NCBI GenBank assembly: GCA_012800215.1
Contig: JAAZJT010000072.1
Span: 1 to 34,697, forward strand
Source: Bacillota bacterium
GTDB lineage: Bacteria; Bacillota; Dethiobacteria; Dethiobacterales; Dethiobacteraceae
DNA: 34,697 nucleotides
Reading direction: 5' to 3'
Shown here one piece after another: positions 1 to 8,336 of the stretch. The notes below the pieces were generated by a model. That model made no database searches. It was not told the DNA's origin and saw only the letters and a list, made by a program, of their open reading frames with translations. Positions within the stretch are counted from its first letter, which is position 1; every line of letters begins with the position of its first letter. A program made the translations under genes and the position numbers.

Positions 1-66
1 GAGGTAAGAACGAATTAGGGTGGTAACACGATGCTCTCGTCCCTTTGTGGATTGAGAGCTTTTTTA
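1..66 (+). promoter_or_regulatory. 3' part of a T-box leader (metG)
   Basis: Bases 17-30 read AGGGTGGTAACACG, close to the conserved T-box sequence that pairs with the uncharged tRNA acceptor end. It is followed by a terminator stem GCTCTC (33-38) / GAGAGC (54-59) and a T run (60-65). This is the antiterminator/terminator end of a T-box riboswitch placed 29 bases before metG. The specifier loop lies outside the window, so methionine specificity is inferred from the downstream gene only. Confidence 0.85.
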
Positions 67-94
67 ATATAATTAACAAAAAGGAGAGAAAATA

Positions 95-2050
95 ATGGAA
101 AGAAAGAAATTCTATATTACTACACCAATTTATTATCCCAGTGACAAGCTACATATTGGGCACTCCTATACAACTGTTGCGGCCGATGCCATGGCCCGCT
201 TTAAAAGGCTAACAGGCTATGATGTTTACTTTTTAACAGGGACGGACGAGCACGGTCAAAAAATTGAGCGTCGTGCCCAGGCAGCAGGGAAATCACCGCA
301 GGAATTTGTAGATGGAATCGTAGAATGGATAAAAAAATTATGGCAGGCTTTAGATATTTCTTATGATGACTTTATCCGTACCACAGAAGACCGGCATAAG
401 GCTGCAGTGCAAAAAATCTTCCAGAGGTTCTATGATCAGGGTGATATCTATAAATCCAAATACGAAGGGTGGTACTGCACACCTTGTGAGGCTTTCTGGA
501 CAGAGCGGCAGTTAGTAGATGGCAATTGCCCCGATTGTAGTCGCCCAGTGGAGCTGGTAGCTGAAGAAAGTTATTTTTTCAGGATGTCCAAATATGCAAA
601 TAAATTATTGGAACATATTGAGCAGCATCCTGATTTTATTCAACCTGCTGCGCGTAAAAATGAAATGATTAATAATTTTCTTAAGCCGGGCTTAGAAGAC
701 TTATGTGTATCCCGTACCACTTTTAACTGGGGTATTCCCGTTCCCTTTGATCCTGATCATGTTATCTATGTTTGGCTTGATGCGTTAAGCAATTATATTA
801 CGGCTTTAGGTTATGCTTCGGAAGATGACCGGTTGATGCAGACTTTTTGGCCTGCTGATGTTCATCTCATTGGTAAGGAAATTGTTCGTTTTCATACCAT
901 CTACTGGCCTATTTTTTTAATGGCTTTGGGGCTGGAGCTCCCGGAAAAAGTATTTGGCCATGGCTGGTTGTTATTGGATGATGGTAAAATGTCTAAATCT
1001 AAAGGGAATGTGATAGATCCTGAAGAACTTATTAAACGCTACGGATCAGATGCTATACGCTACTTTTTGCTGCGGGAAATTCCTTTTGGTGCTGATGGGC
1101 ATTTTAGTGAAGAAGCTTTATTGCATCGTATAAACTTTGATTTAGCCAATGACTTAGGTAATTTATTAAACCGGACTTTGGCTATGTTAAAAAAATATTT
1201 TGCTGGAACTGTACCGGCTCCGGGGCAAAGTGGCTCTTTGGATGAGGAATTAAGGCTGGCTGCAGAATCACTTCCCGGGCAAATTGAGGCGTTAATGGAT
1301 CAGCTGCAGTTTTCCAGCGCTTTAGCTGAATTATGGCGGTTTATTGCACGCGTTAATAAATATATCGATGAAGCAGCACCCTGGTCTTTAGCAAAAACCG
1401 GCCAGGAAAGCCGCCTCCAGAGTGTCATGTATAATTTATTGGAAAGCATCCGTATTATTTCCGTTATTCTGCAGCCATTTATGCCCCGCACCCCGGAGAG
1501 GATATGGCACCAGTTAGGAATTAGTGCAGATAAACATTTACAGACGTGGGAGAGCATTTTAACTTTTGGTAAATTGCCTTCAGGGATCCAAACTGCTCCG
1601 GGGGAAGTATTATTCCCGCGTTTGGAACTCTCGGAAAAGGATGGTACACCTGTACGTCAGGCCACCAAAAAAGATAAACCGATTTCTGCGGCAAAGGAAG
1701 TGCAAGAAAAAGTGGAAAAGCAAAATTTAATTTCCATTGATGAATTTTCCCGCCTGGATTTGCGCGTTGCCGAAATCAAAGAGGCAGAGCCCATTAGTGG
1801 TGCTGATAAACTGCTAAAGTTAAAGGTAGATGTGGGCGGGGAGGAAAAACAGGTTGTAGCTGGTATAGCAAAGCATTTTGCCCCGGAAGAATTGCCGGGG
1901 AAGAGAGTTTTATTTGTCGCTAATTTAAAGCCGGCAAAATTACGCGGTGTTTTGTCTGAAGGTATGCTGCTGGCAGCTTCGGATGACGAAGGCAACTTAG
2001 TTTTAGCTACAACTGAAGCACCTATTAAATCAGGTAGCAGAGTGAAGTAA
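95..2050 (+). CDS. metG: Methionyl-tRNA synthetase with C-terminal tRNA-binding domain
   Basis: Charges tRNA-Met with methionine in the cytoplasm. The class I signatures are visible: HIGH at residues 20-23 and KMSKS at 298-302. A zinc knuckle sits in the connective domain with Cys128, Cys131, Cys145 and Cys148. After an anticodon-binding helical domain, the last ~110 residues form an EMAP-II/Trbp111-type tRNA-binding OB fold (FSRLDLRVAEI motif onward), which promotes dimerisation and tRNA binding in the long MetRS form. At 651 residues it matches the full-length Bacillus/Clostridia enzyme. The start is set by AAGGAGAG nine bases or so upstream of the ATG. The T-box leader implies control by uncharged tRNA. 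tatD follows after one base, so the two are probably cotranscribed, as in B. subtilis metS-yabD. Confidence 0.98.
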   Translation: MERKKFYITTPIYYPSDKLHIGHSYTTVAADAMARFKRLTGYDVYFLTGTDEHGQKIERRAQAAGKSPQEFVDGIVEWIKKLWQALDISYDDFIRTTEDRHKAAVQKIFQRFYDQGDIYKSKYEGWYCTPCEAFWTERQLVDGNCPDCSRPVELVAEESYFFRMSKYANKLLEHIEQHPDFIQPAARKNEMINNFLKPGLEDLCVSRTTFNWGIPVPFDPDHVIYVWLDALSNYITALGYASEDDRLMQTFWPADVHLIGKEIVRFHTIYWPIFLMALGLELPEKVFGHGWLLLDDGKMSKSKGNVIDPEELIKRYGSDAIRYFLLREIPFGADGHFSEEALLHRINFDLANDLGNLLNRTLAMLKKYFAGTVPAPGQSGSLDEELRLAAESLPGQIEALMDQLQFSSALAELWRFIARVNKYIDEAAPWSLAKTGQESRLQSVMYNLLESIRIISVILQPFMPRTPERIWHQLGISADKHLQTWESILTFGKLPSGIQTAPGEVLFPRLELSEKDGTPVRQATKKDKPISAAKEVQEKVEKQNLISIDEFSRLDLRVAEIKEAEPISGADKLLKLKVDVGGEEKQVVAGIAKHFAPEELPGKRVLFVANLKPAKLRGVLSEGMLLAASDDEGNLVLATTEAPIKSGSRVK

Positions 2051-2051
2051 A

Positions 2052-2834
2052 ATGTTTTTAATAGATACACACGCTCACCTGACAGATGAGCGTTTTAATG
2101 AAGATTTAGATGATGTGCTGGTGCGTGCAAAAGCTGCCGGCTTAGGTAAAATTATCAGCATAGGCTGTGACTTGCCTTCTTCAGAGGCTGCCATAGCTTT
2201 GGCAGCAGCTAACGACAATATTTTTGCCGCTGTCGGTATTCATCCACATGAAGCGTCCAGCGCAGGGCAAGATGCCCTGCAGGCTTTAAAGAAATTGGCT
2301 GATAGTCCGAAAGTAGTAGCCATAGGGGAAATCGGCTTAGATTATTATTATCGTTTTTCTTCAGCTGATCAACAAAAGGACGTCCTGCGGCGGCAGATAC
2401 GCTTAGCCAGAGAAATGGCACTGCCTGTAATTATTCATAATCGTGATGCACATGAGGATATTCTTGCTATTTTACGTGCAGAAAAAGCTTATGAAGTAGG
2501 CGGGGTTATGCATTGTTTTTCAGGCGATTTAAATTTCGCCATGCAGTGTCTAGAGCTTGGCTTCTACCTTTCTTTTGCCGGTATTGTAACTTTTAAAAAA
2601 CCAGGAGATCTGCCTTTGGTTGTGCAGGAGATGCCGCTGGAACGCTTATTAATTGAAACTGATTCACCTTACCTGGCACCGGTTCCTTTCCGCGGCAGAA
2701 GAAACGAACCGGCCTATGTGGTGCATGTGGCGGAAAAAATTGCACAGCTGAGGCAGCTTGAATTTAGTAAAATAGCTGAGATTACTACTCAGAATGCACA
2801 AAAATTGTTTTCCTTTAGAAAAAAACAGGCATAA
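2052..2834 (+). CDS. tatD: TatD family metal-dependent hydrolase (DNase)
   Basis: Member of the TatD amidohydrolase superfamily, proposed 3'-5' exonuclease/DNase acting in the cytoplasm. The first metal-site motif DTHAHL (His7, His9 region) opens the protein. The family motifs GEIGLDYYY, IIHNRDAHEDIL, GVMHCFSG and the closing IETDSPYLAPVP are all present in order, so the metal-binding His, Glu and Asp residues look intact. Length 260 is normal for the family. It starts one base after the metG stop, with the likely ribosome site inside the end of metG, suggesting translational coupling. It corresponds to yabD in the B. subtilis locus. No substrate can be inferred from the sequence. Confidence 0.95.
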   Translation: MFLIDTHAHLTDERFNEDLDDVLVRAKAAGLGKIISIGCDLPSSEAAIALAAANDNIFAAVGIHPHEASSAGQDALQALKKLADSPKVVAIGEIGLDYYYRFSSADQQKDVLRRQIRLAREMALPVIIHNRDAHEDILAILRAEKAYEVGGVMHCFSGDLNFAMQCLELGFYLSFAGIVTFKKPGDLPLVVQEMPLERLLIETDSPYLAPVPFRGRRNEPAYVVHVAEKIAQLRQLEFSKIAEITTQNAQKLFSFRKKQA

Positions 2835-2884
2835 ATCAATAACTTGTCCATAGGATGTAGATAAATACCAACTGGAGAAGAGGG

Positions 2885-3901
2885 ATGTCAATGGCCTTTC
2901 CCGGATGGCTAGTTAAAGATTCAAAATGGGGAAAGGGAATTTTGCTGATTGTTTTAATACTGATTGCTGCTATAGTAATGTTTGCCGCTACATCAGAAAA
3001 AAGTGTGGTGCTGCAGCTGGATGGAAAGCAAACTACCCTTACAACTAAAGCTAAAACAGTAGCTGCCGTCTTGGCTGAAAATGGGATTTATGTCCGCAGC
3101 TATGATTTATTACAACCAGCAGGTGAGACAAGGGTAGTTGACGGCCTGGAAATTTTCCTGCAGCGGGCACAGCCAGTCCTGCTTAAAGTAGATGGCGCAG
3201 CCAGGCTGGTTTATTCAACCGCTCAGACCGTTGCCGATTTACTGCAGGCAGAGCAGATAATGCTGTCAAAAACTGATCGCACGATGCCGGAACTTACTGC
3301 TGCTATAACTAAAGGCAGTACCGTACAGATTGTGCGTGTAAAAACTGCTCAGATTACGGAAGAAGTTGAAGTTCCCTTTCAAACTGTGCAGAAAAAAGAT
3401 CCTAACCTGACAGTTGGTCGTAAAACTGTTCAGGTTGAAGGTAAGCCTGGTATTGTGAAAAAAACATATCAGGTGGTCTATGCCGATGGAGTGGAAGAAA
3501 GCAGGGAATTGATAGCTGAGGAACAGATATCAGAACCGGTTAATTGCGTAGTGACTATTGGTACAAAGCCGGTACCGGTTATTGCCAGCCGCAGCGGAAC
3601 TACAGGGCGCGTATATGAGGGGATAGCTTCTTATTATAGCGATAAGCTTCATGGCAGCCGAACCAGCTATGGTGATATTTATGATAAAAATGCTTTTACT
3701 GCTGCTTTCCCTGATAGAGCGTTGCGCGGTAAGAAATTGCGTGTTACATATTTGAAAACAGGCCGCAGTGTTGAAGTGATTGTTAACGATTTCGGCCCGC
3801 ATACTAAAGGGCGTATTATTGATCTGTCAGCTGCTGCAGCCAGTGCCATTGGCTTAATTTCCGCCGGAGTGGGAAAAGTAAAAGTGGAAGTACTAAATTA
3901 A
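2885..3901 (+). CDS. DUF348-G5-RlpA (double-psi barrel) wall-associated protein
   Basis: A 338-residue exported or membrane-anchored protein. One hydrophobic segment (about residues 19-36) follows a short basic N-terminus. Then come two DUF348 repeats (about 39-75 and 96-135), a G5 domain (about 150-225) and a C-terminal RlpA-type double-psi beta barrel (about 245-338) with ASYYSDKLHG at its start and VNDFGPHTKGRIIDLS near its end; the Asp of the NDFGP motif is a conserved RlpA feature. Domains of this kind bind or cleave peptidoglycan, so a cell-wall role is inferred. It resembles the neighbouring YabE but carries RlpA instead of the 3D domain. The ribosome site GGAG at 2874-2877 supports ATG 2885; ATG 2891 is also possible. 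Ends in a strong terminator. Confidence 0.88.
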   Translation: MSMAFPGWLVKDSKWGKGILLIVLILIAAIVMFAATSEKSVVLQLDGKQTTLTTKAKTVAAVLAENGIYVRSYDLLQPAGETRVVDGLEIFLQRAQPVLLKVDGAARLVYSTAQTVADLLQAEQIMLSKTDRTMPELTAAITKGSTVQIVRVKTAQITEEVEVPFQTVQKKDPNLTVGRKTVQVEGKPGIVKKTYQVVYADGVEESRELIAEEQISEPVNCVVTIGTKPVPVIASRSGTTGRVYEGIASYYSDKLHGSRTSYGDIYDKNAFTAAFPDRALRGKKLRVTYLKTGRSVEVIVNDFGPHTKGRIIDLSAAAASAIGLISAGVGKVKVEVLN

Positions 3902-3930
3902 AAAACTGCCGGTATACCGGCAGTTTTTTT
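3901..3930 (+). terminator. Rho-independent terminator after the RlpA-type gene
   Basis: Palindrome CTGCCGGTATACCGGCAG (3906-3923) followed by seven T, directly behind the stop codon. Ends the metG-tatD-RlpA transcription unit. Confidence 0.9.
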
Positions 3931-3938
3931 GTCCATGC

Positions 3939-3968
3939 TTGACAGTGGATATAGACTAGTTTGATAAT
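3939..3968 (+). promoter_or_regulatory. Sigma-A type promoter for the DUF1461 gene
   Basis: TTGACA at 3939-3944 and GATAAT at 3963-3968 with an 18-base spacer. It lies just after a terminator and 37 bases before the next start codon, so this gene probably has its own transcript. Confidence 0.6.
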
Positions 3969-4005
3969 AAGTTAAGCAGATAATTGTTTTTAAAGGAGAA
4001 TAGGT

Positions 4006-4677
4006 ATGCAGAGGTTTTTTCTATACTCGGCTGTTGCCGTATTAATAACTATAGTGGTTTTACTGACAAGTGTGCAGATAATGGTTAGTAATGATAACTT
4101 TTTTTCCCAAAAATTTATTGATAACGATGTTTCCAGACAAACAAATATCAAACATTCTGAGCTAATGAGGATTACAGATGAGATTCAAGCTTATTTATTC
4201 GGCCGCCGTGCTGACTTTAAAATATATGGAGAAATAGCGGGCAAAAGAAAGCTAGTTTTTAATGAGCGTGAAATTGCACATATGAAAGATGTAAGGGTTT
4301 TGTTTAAGTATGGAATTATACTACGCAATGTTTGCGCGATAGTGGTGGGGATTTTGCTCCTTGTTTTTTGGCAGAAGAAAAAACTATTTTTTGATACTTT
4401 ATTGTTTAGCGCTCTAGCTTTTTTTGCCCTGGCGTTAATAGGTGGATTGCTTTTATATTATGATTTTAATCGTTATTTTGTTTTGTTTCATGAAATATTT
4501 TTTACAAATGATTTATGGATACTGGATCCCGAGAACAGTGTTTTAATTAACATGGTTCCGCTGGATTTCTTTATCAGTATTGTTAAAGCAATTGGTTTTA
4601 TTGCAGTATCCAGTATGTTTTTAATTGGAGCACTAGGGGGTTTGGGTAAATTTATGCTGCGGGGCAGGCAGCAGTAA
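4006..4677 (+). CDS. DUF1461 / TIGR01906 integral membrane protein
   Basis: A 223-residue membrane protein of unknown function. It has an N-terminal transmembrane segment (about 5-27), a soluble loop of about 70 residues with the family-type region including YLFGRRADF and HMKDVR, then three more hydrophobic helices (about 103-120, 128-150, 185-212). This four-helix layout and the loop motifs are those of the TIGR01906 family found in many Firmicutes. AAAGGAG at about 3992-3998 supports the ATG. It stands alone between two terminators, flanked by the two DUF348/G5 proteins, so involvement at the cell surface is only a suggestion from context. Aromatic-rich and Phe-rich sequence is typical of membrane proteins and does not suggest transfer. 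Confidence 0.8.
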   Translation: MQRFFLYSAVAVLITIVVLLTSVQIMVSNDNFFSQKFIDNDVSRQTNIKHSELMRITDEIQAYLFGRRADFKIYGEIAGKRKLVFNEREIAHMKDVRVLFKYGIILRNVCAIVVGILLLVFWQKKKLFFDTLLFSALAFFALALIGGLLLYYDFNRYFVLFHEIFFTNDLWILDPENSVLINMVPLDFFISIVKAIGFIAVSSMFLIGALGGLGKFMLRGRQQ

Positions 4678-4707
4678 GGCTGCTTGCTGCAATAAAATAT
4701 AATTAAA

Positions 4708-4740
4708 AGCTGCCTTCTTTTTTTAGAAGGCGCTTTTTTT
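4708..4740 (+). terminator. Rho-independent terminator after DUF1461 gene
   Basis: Stem GCCTTCT / AGAAGGC (with flanking AGC/GCT) around a T-rich loop, followed by a run of T at 4734-4740. Confidence 0.82.
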
Positions 4741-4894
4741 GTGTGTATTTAAAGTTGCTGCAGCGGCAAATGGTATTGGTGAATGTATAGATTTTTTACA
4801 AATGGCAATAATAAGTAAGAATTGCTAAAAAAGCCCCGGGAAGGCTTATTAACTTAGCATGACGATAAAAAGAGAAAAACTGGGAGGAAGTCAA

Positions 4895-5977
4895 ATGATG
4901 TTTTTTCCCGATTATGCATTCACCAATGTTCAGGGAAAAAAGACTCGCTACCAAACTCTGAAAGTATTATTGTCAGTTTTGCTTATATTCTTTTATTTGT
5001 TTGCCGTTAGCAGAAAAAATGTAACAATCATCGTTGATGGTGCAAAGAAAAATATTATTACATCTCAGCATAATGTGGAGGCTGTGCTGGCTGAAGCCGG
5101 CATTAGGGTAGCTTCCGAGGATTATCTTTACCCGGCGCCTGAGGAAAAGGTGCGGACAGGGTCTGTTATTACTGTTAAACGGGCGTTCCCTGTAACTGTG
5201 TTGGCAGATGGCCAGCAGTTTGAAATCAGGGTTGCCGATGCTACTGTTGCTTCTGCCTTGGCTAAGTTGGGGTTAACTTTAGGCCCTTTGGACCGTGTCG
5301 AGCCTTCTTTGGAGCAAACGCTTACGCAAGGTGATACAGTATGCATTACTCGCGTGGAACGTCATTTTGTAACACGCAGGACAGAAATACCATATCGGGA
5401 AATCAGCCGCAGTAGTGAAAAACTTGATCGTGGTACCAGCCGAATAGTTCAAGAGGGAGTAACCGGTGTGCGTGAAGAAACGCGCTTAGTAACTTTGGAA
5501 AATGGCGTTGAGGTTTCTGCAGAGATCATACAATCTGACTTGCTGCGTATAAAACAGGATCAAATTGTGGAGAATGGTACCAATACTGAACTGGCACGGA
5601 GCGGACAGATACTAAATTTTAAGGAAGTATTTTCTGTGACGGCAACAGCATACTGCGCCGGTACTGCAGAATGCGGCTGCCCTATTGACAGTAAAGGACG
5701 CAGTGTATGTACCGGGAGTTATAATGATGGTATAACGGCCAGTGGGCGTCCGGCCATAGCCGGAAATGGCAGTTCCAGTAAGCCGCATCTTGTCGCCGTG
5801 GACCCAAGTCTTATTCCTCTTGGCAGCAAGTTATATATCGATGGCTATGGTTTTGCCGTTGCTGCTGACACTGGAGGTGCAATCAAAGGCAAGCGCCTTG
5901 ATCTGTTGATGCCGACACACCAGGATGCTCTGCGTTTTGGTCGTAGGACATTAAAAGTATACTACTTAAATGATTAA
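4895..5977 (+). CDS. yabE: YabE-like DUF348-G5-3D domain protein
   Basis: Probable cell-wall-associated hydrolase of the YabE/resuscitation-factor-like group. After a hydrophobic anchor (about residues 22-42) there are two DUF348 repeats, a G5 domain and a C-terminal 3D domain with its three conserved Asp regions: VAVDPSLIPLGS, VAADTGGAIKG and RLDLLMP. A Cys-rich stretch (CAGTAECGCP) opens the 3D part. In B. subtilis yabE sits just before rnmV-ksgA; here rsmA follows directly. The start was chosen at 4895 because GGGAGGAAG (4882-4890) lies seven bases before it; the in-frame ATG at 4859 lacks a convincing ribosome site and would add 12 charged residues. With this start the protein has 360 residues. 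Catalytic activity is inferred from family resemblance to lytic transglycosylase-like proteins. Confidence 0.9.
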   Translation: MMFFPDYAFTNVQGKKTRYQTLKVLLSVLLIFFYLFAVSRKNVTIIVDGAKKNIITSQHNVEAVLAEAGIRVASEDYLYPAPEEKVRTGSVITVKRAFPVTVLADGQQFEIRVADATVASALAKLGLTLGPLDRVEPSLEQTLTQGDTVCITRVERHFVTRRTEIPYREISRSSEKLDRGTSRIVQEGVTGVREETRLVTLENGVEVSAEIIQSDLLRIKQDQIVENGTNTELARSGQILNFKEVFSVTATAYCAGTAECGCPIDSKGRSVCTGSYNDGITASGRPAIAGNGSSSKPHLVAVDPSLIPLGSKLYIDGYGFAVAADTGGAIKGKRLDLLMPTHQDALRFGRRTLKVYYLND

Positions 5978-5979
5978 AT

Positions 5980-6004
5980 AACCGGGGAAACCCCGGTTTT
6001 TCTT
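5980..6004 (+). terminator. Rho-independent terminator after yabE
   Basis: Stem ACCGGGG / CCCCGGT with loop AAA, then TTTTT. It separates yabE from rsmA. Confidence 0.9.
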
Positions 6005-6097
6005 ATTTATAATCTTTTTCAACAGGCAGGAAAGTTTAAATAAAGTGAGGAAGTAAAAAATAGAAGTTGCTTTTAATTTAGGCGAGGGAGGAAAACT

Positions 6098-6958
6098 GTG
6101 AGCAAATTATCCAATCCGTCATATGTTTCATCTTTATTGTCACGTCATGGAATCCGCCTAAAAAAGAAATGGGGTCAAAACTTTCTTGTTGATGAAAACA
6201 TACTAGATAAGATTGTAAGTGTGGCTGCTTTAACGAAAGCAGACAATGTACTGGAAATAGGCCCCGGGATAGGATCTCTAACGGAAAAATTGGCGCAACA
6301 GGCAGGTAAGGTTACAGCATTGGAAATTGACATACGGCTACTGCCTGTGTTAAATGAGACTCTAGCAGAGTATGATAACGTTACTATAATACATCAGGAT
6401 GCCATGAAAGCCGATTATCATCAACTGCTGACGGATAAAACCGTTATCGTAGCTAATCTGCCTTATAATGTGGCAACGCCGCTTTTTTATCTTTGGTTAA
6501 AGGAATACCGCTTGGCTATTAATAAATGTGTTTGTATGGTACAAAAAGAAGTGGCGCAGCGTCTGGTGGCGCCTCCTGGTGGAAAGGATTATGGTACATT
6601 ATCAGTAGTTACCCGCTATGCTGCAGCGGCTCAGATTGCTTTTGAGGTACCGCGCACGGTCTTTTTCCCCCGCCCTGAAGTTACTTCGGCAGTTATTGAA
6701 CTGCAGCCCTATAAAAAAACAGCATTAAGCCAGGCAGAAGAAAAGATTTTTTTCCAAGTGGTGGAAGCTGTTTTTGCCCAGCGGCGAAAGACTGCATTAA
6801 ATACTTTACAAGCAGCTTTTAAACTACCTAAAGAAGAAATTACAGCACTGGGGCGCATAGCCGGGATAGACCTGTCACGCCGCGGGGAAACACTTAATGA
6901 ACATGAATTTGCAGTGTTGGCCAAGTTGTTTTATAATAAAATCAATGCTGACTACTGA
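6098..6958 (+). CDS. rsmA: 16S rRNA (adenine1518/1519-N6)-dimethyltransferase
   Basis: KsgA/RsmA dimethylates two adjacent adenines in the 3' hairpin of 16S rRNA during late 30S assembly, using S-adenosylmethionine. The SAM-binding motif I (LEIGPGIGSLTEKL) and the catalytic motif IV NLPYN (residues 120-124) are intact, and PRTVFFPRPEVTSAVI is the characteristic family stretch before the C-terminal domain. Length 286 is typical. The start is GTG at 6098 with GAGGGAGGAA just upstream. The next gene begins 14 bases after its stop, so the two are probably one operon. The usual upstream partner rnmV (RNase M5) is absent here. Confidence 0.98.
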   Translation: MSKLSNPSYVSSLLSRHGIRLKKKWGQNFLVDENILDKIVSVAALTKADNVLEIGPGIGSLTEKLAQQAGKVTALEIDIRLLPVLNETLAEYDNVTIIHQDAMKADYHQLLTDKTVIVANLPYNVATPLFYLWLKEYRLAINKCVCMVQKEVAQRLVAPPGGKDYGTLSVVTRYAAAAQIAFEVPRTVFFPRPEVTSAVIELQPYKKTALSQAEEKIFFQVVEAVFAQRRKTALNTLQAAFKLPKEEITALGRIAGIDLSRRGETLNEHEFAVLAKLFYNKINADY

Positions 6959-6972
6959 AAGGTGCAGGCTAT

Positions 6973-7446
6973 ATGGAATTTACCAGTCCTTCGCAGGGGC
7001 GGCTTACTTTTGAGGAGACTTTTCGGGCTATTACCTCATATGCCGATGAGCAGCCTGAGGAGCAGTATAAATTAATTATTGGTACTGATTCGCAGCCCCA
7101 TATAGATAATGTCTGCTTTGTTACAGCTATTATTATTCACCGTGTAGGAAAAGGTGCACGCTATTTTTTTCGCCGCATGTACAAGCACTTTATGAATAGC
7201 ATGCGCCAGCGAATTTACTATGAAACTTACCTTAGTTTAGAGGCTGCAACTTTAATAACGGCAAAGCTGGCCGAAAACGGCAACGAGCAACTTAATGTGG
7301 AGATTCATTTGGATGTGGGTGAGCAAGGGGAAACAAAAGAATTAATCAGGGAAGTTGTGGGAATGGTAATTGGCAGTGGTTTTCAGGTCTGCATAAAACC
7401 GGATTCTTATGGTGCCAGCAAAGTGGCTGATAAATATACAAAATAA
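6973..7446 (+). CDS. DUF458 (YkuK-like) RNase H-fold protein
   Basis: A 157-residue protein of the DUF458/YkuK family, predicted RNase H-like fold and no established biochemical role. The conserved opening LIIGTDSQPH and the later HLDVGEQGETKELI and IKPDSYGASKVADKYT stretches are family hallmarks; the Asp and Glu residues in them are arranged as possible metal ligands. It follows rsmA by 14 bases and AAAGGTGCAG precedes the ATG, so it is likely co-expressed with rsmA. It ends directly in a bidirectional terminator. The homologous gene is elsewhere in the B. subtilis chromosome, so its presence in this locus is lineage-specific. Confidence 0.85.
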   Translation: MEFTSPSQGRLTFEETFRAITSYADEQPEEQYKLIIGTDSQPHIDNVCFVTAIIIHRVGKGARYFFRRMYKHFMNSMRQRIYYETYLSLEAATLITAKLAENGNEQLNVEIHLDVGEQGETKELIREVVGMVIGSGFQVCIKPDSYGASKVADKYTK

Positions 7447-7474
7447 AAATACGCCGGAGAGGCGTATTTTTATT
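7445..7474. terminator. Bidirectional terminator between DUF458 and glycosyltransferase genes
   Basis: AAAAATACGCC (7445-7455), loop GGAGA, then GGCGTATTTTT (7461-7471). The A and T flanks let it work on both strands for the convergent genes; it touches the plus-strand stop codon and ends three bases short of the minus-strand one. Confidence 0.9.
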
Positions 7475-8281
7475 TTACATTGAACGTCCTGCAATAAACT
7501 CCCGCAGCAGGTCAAAGCGCCTTTGGCTGTGATAGCCTATATACATTTTAGCTTCGTGGTACCTCTGTCGGGGTAGATTGTGAATCATGCAGATTGCTTC
7601 AAGGCAATCGCCAATAATAGTTTCTATAATTAGATTGTTATGTGTTTGATCTTTTATTGAAGAGCCTAATTGTAGGTGAGGAATGGAGCCGGCGAGGTCA
7701 ATTTTTAATTTATGCCAGGTTGCATGAACTAGAAGTGTTGGGGGAACAGCATAATCTTCCCACGGAACAATATTAAGCATACGGCGTGATATAACGTGTG
7801 GCCCATGAGAGGGTGTGGCAATTTTAATTTGTGTAGCCAGCCCCAGTTTTTTGTTCACTAGAAACCGGTAATAGAAGAGTGCTTCCTTATATTGCTCAAG
7901 AGGCGGATTATGGGGGTAGCAGTCACACAGTGCCAGGTCCAGTTGCCGCTCTTTTGTCTGCTTAAGCAGTGCTGTTACTTCTGCTTCATATTCCCCTACC
8001 ATGTCCCCGTCTATAAAGAGGACATAGTCTGCACCGGCAGAAAAGGCGAGGTTTGCGCCCACAGCACGTGGCACATCGATACCGAGAGGTTCTCGAAATG
8101 ATACTAATGAAATGTTTTGTTTATGGAGTTTATAATAAGTTTCTGCCTCACTTTTTGTTAATTGATTGGAGCCATTAAGGATAACAAAAATCTTATCAAT
8201 TAAATCAATAGCCAAAAGATGCTCCAAGACGCGACTAAGGCGGTATTCTTCATTTTGTGCCGGAACGACGGCAGCGATCAT
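7475..8281 (-). CDS. Family 2-like (GT-A) glycosyltransferase
   Basis: A 268-residue soluble nucleotide-sugar glycosyltransferase. The N-terminus AAVVPAQNEEYRL is the nucleotide-binding start of GT-A enzymes, and VLFIDGDMVG contains the DxD-type metal/nucleotide-sugar motif (DGD). No transmembrane helix is visible. The acceptor is unknown. GGGGAGG lies just upstream of its ATG on the minus strand. It is the only minus-strand gene in the first 14 kb and is divergent from yabG with a 134-base shared upstream region, so its expression may be linked to sporulation; that is inference. Poly-prenyl-phosphate or spore-surface glycan transfer are both conceivable, but nothing in the sequence decides. 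Confidence 0.82.
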   Translation of the reverse strand: MIAAVVPAQNEEYRLSRVLEHLLAIDLIDKIFVILNGSNQLTKSEAETYYKLHKQNISLVSFREPLGIDVPRAVGANLAFSAGADYVLFIDGDMVGEYEAEVTALLKQTKERQLDLALCDCYPHNPPLEQYKEALFYYRFLVNKKLGLATQIKIATPSHGPHVISRRMLNIVPWEDYAVPPTLLVHATWHKLKIDLAGSIPHLQLGSSIKDQTHNNLIIETIIGDCLEAICMIHNLPRQRYHEAKMYIGYHSQRRFDLLREFIAGRSM

Positions 8282-8336
8282 CTTCTCACCTCCCCTTTAT
8301 TATATGAGGGAGGGTAGCAGGATGGTGAGTAACAGT

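Noticed and set aside
1657..2070. Antisense reading frames over metG and other genes
   Set aside because: Shadow frames of well-identified genes with no start signals or family features.
4859..4894. Longer start for yabE at ATG 4859
   Set aside because: No ribosome site; GGGAGGAAG sits just before ATG 4895.
4741..4894. c-di-AMP (ydaO-type) riboswitch before yabE
   Set aside because: Such leaders occur before related wall hydrolase genes, but none of the conserved blocks could be recognised here.
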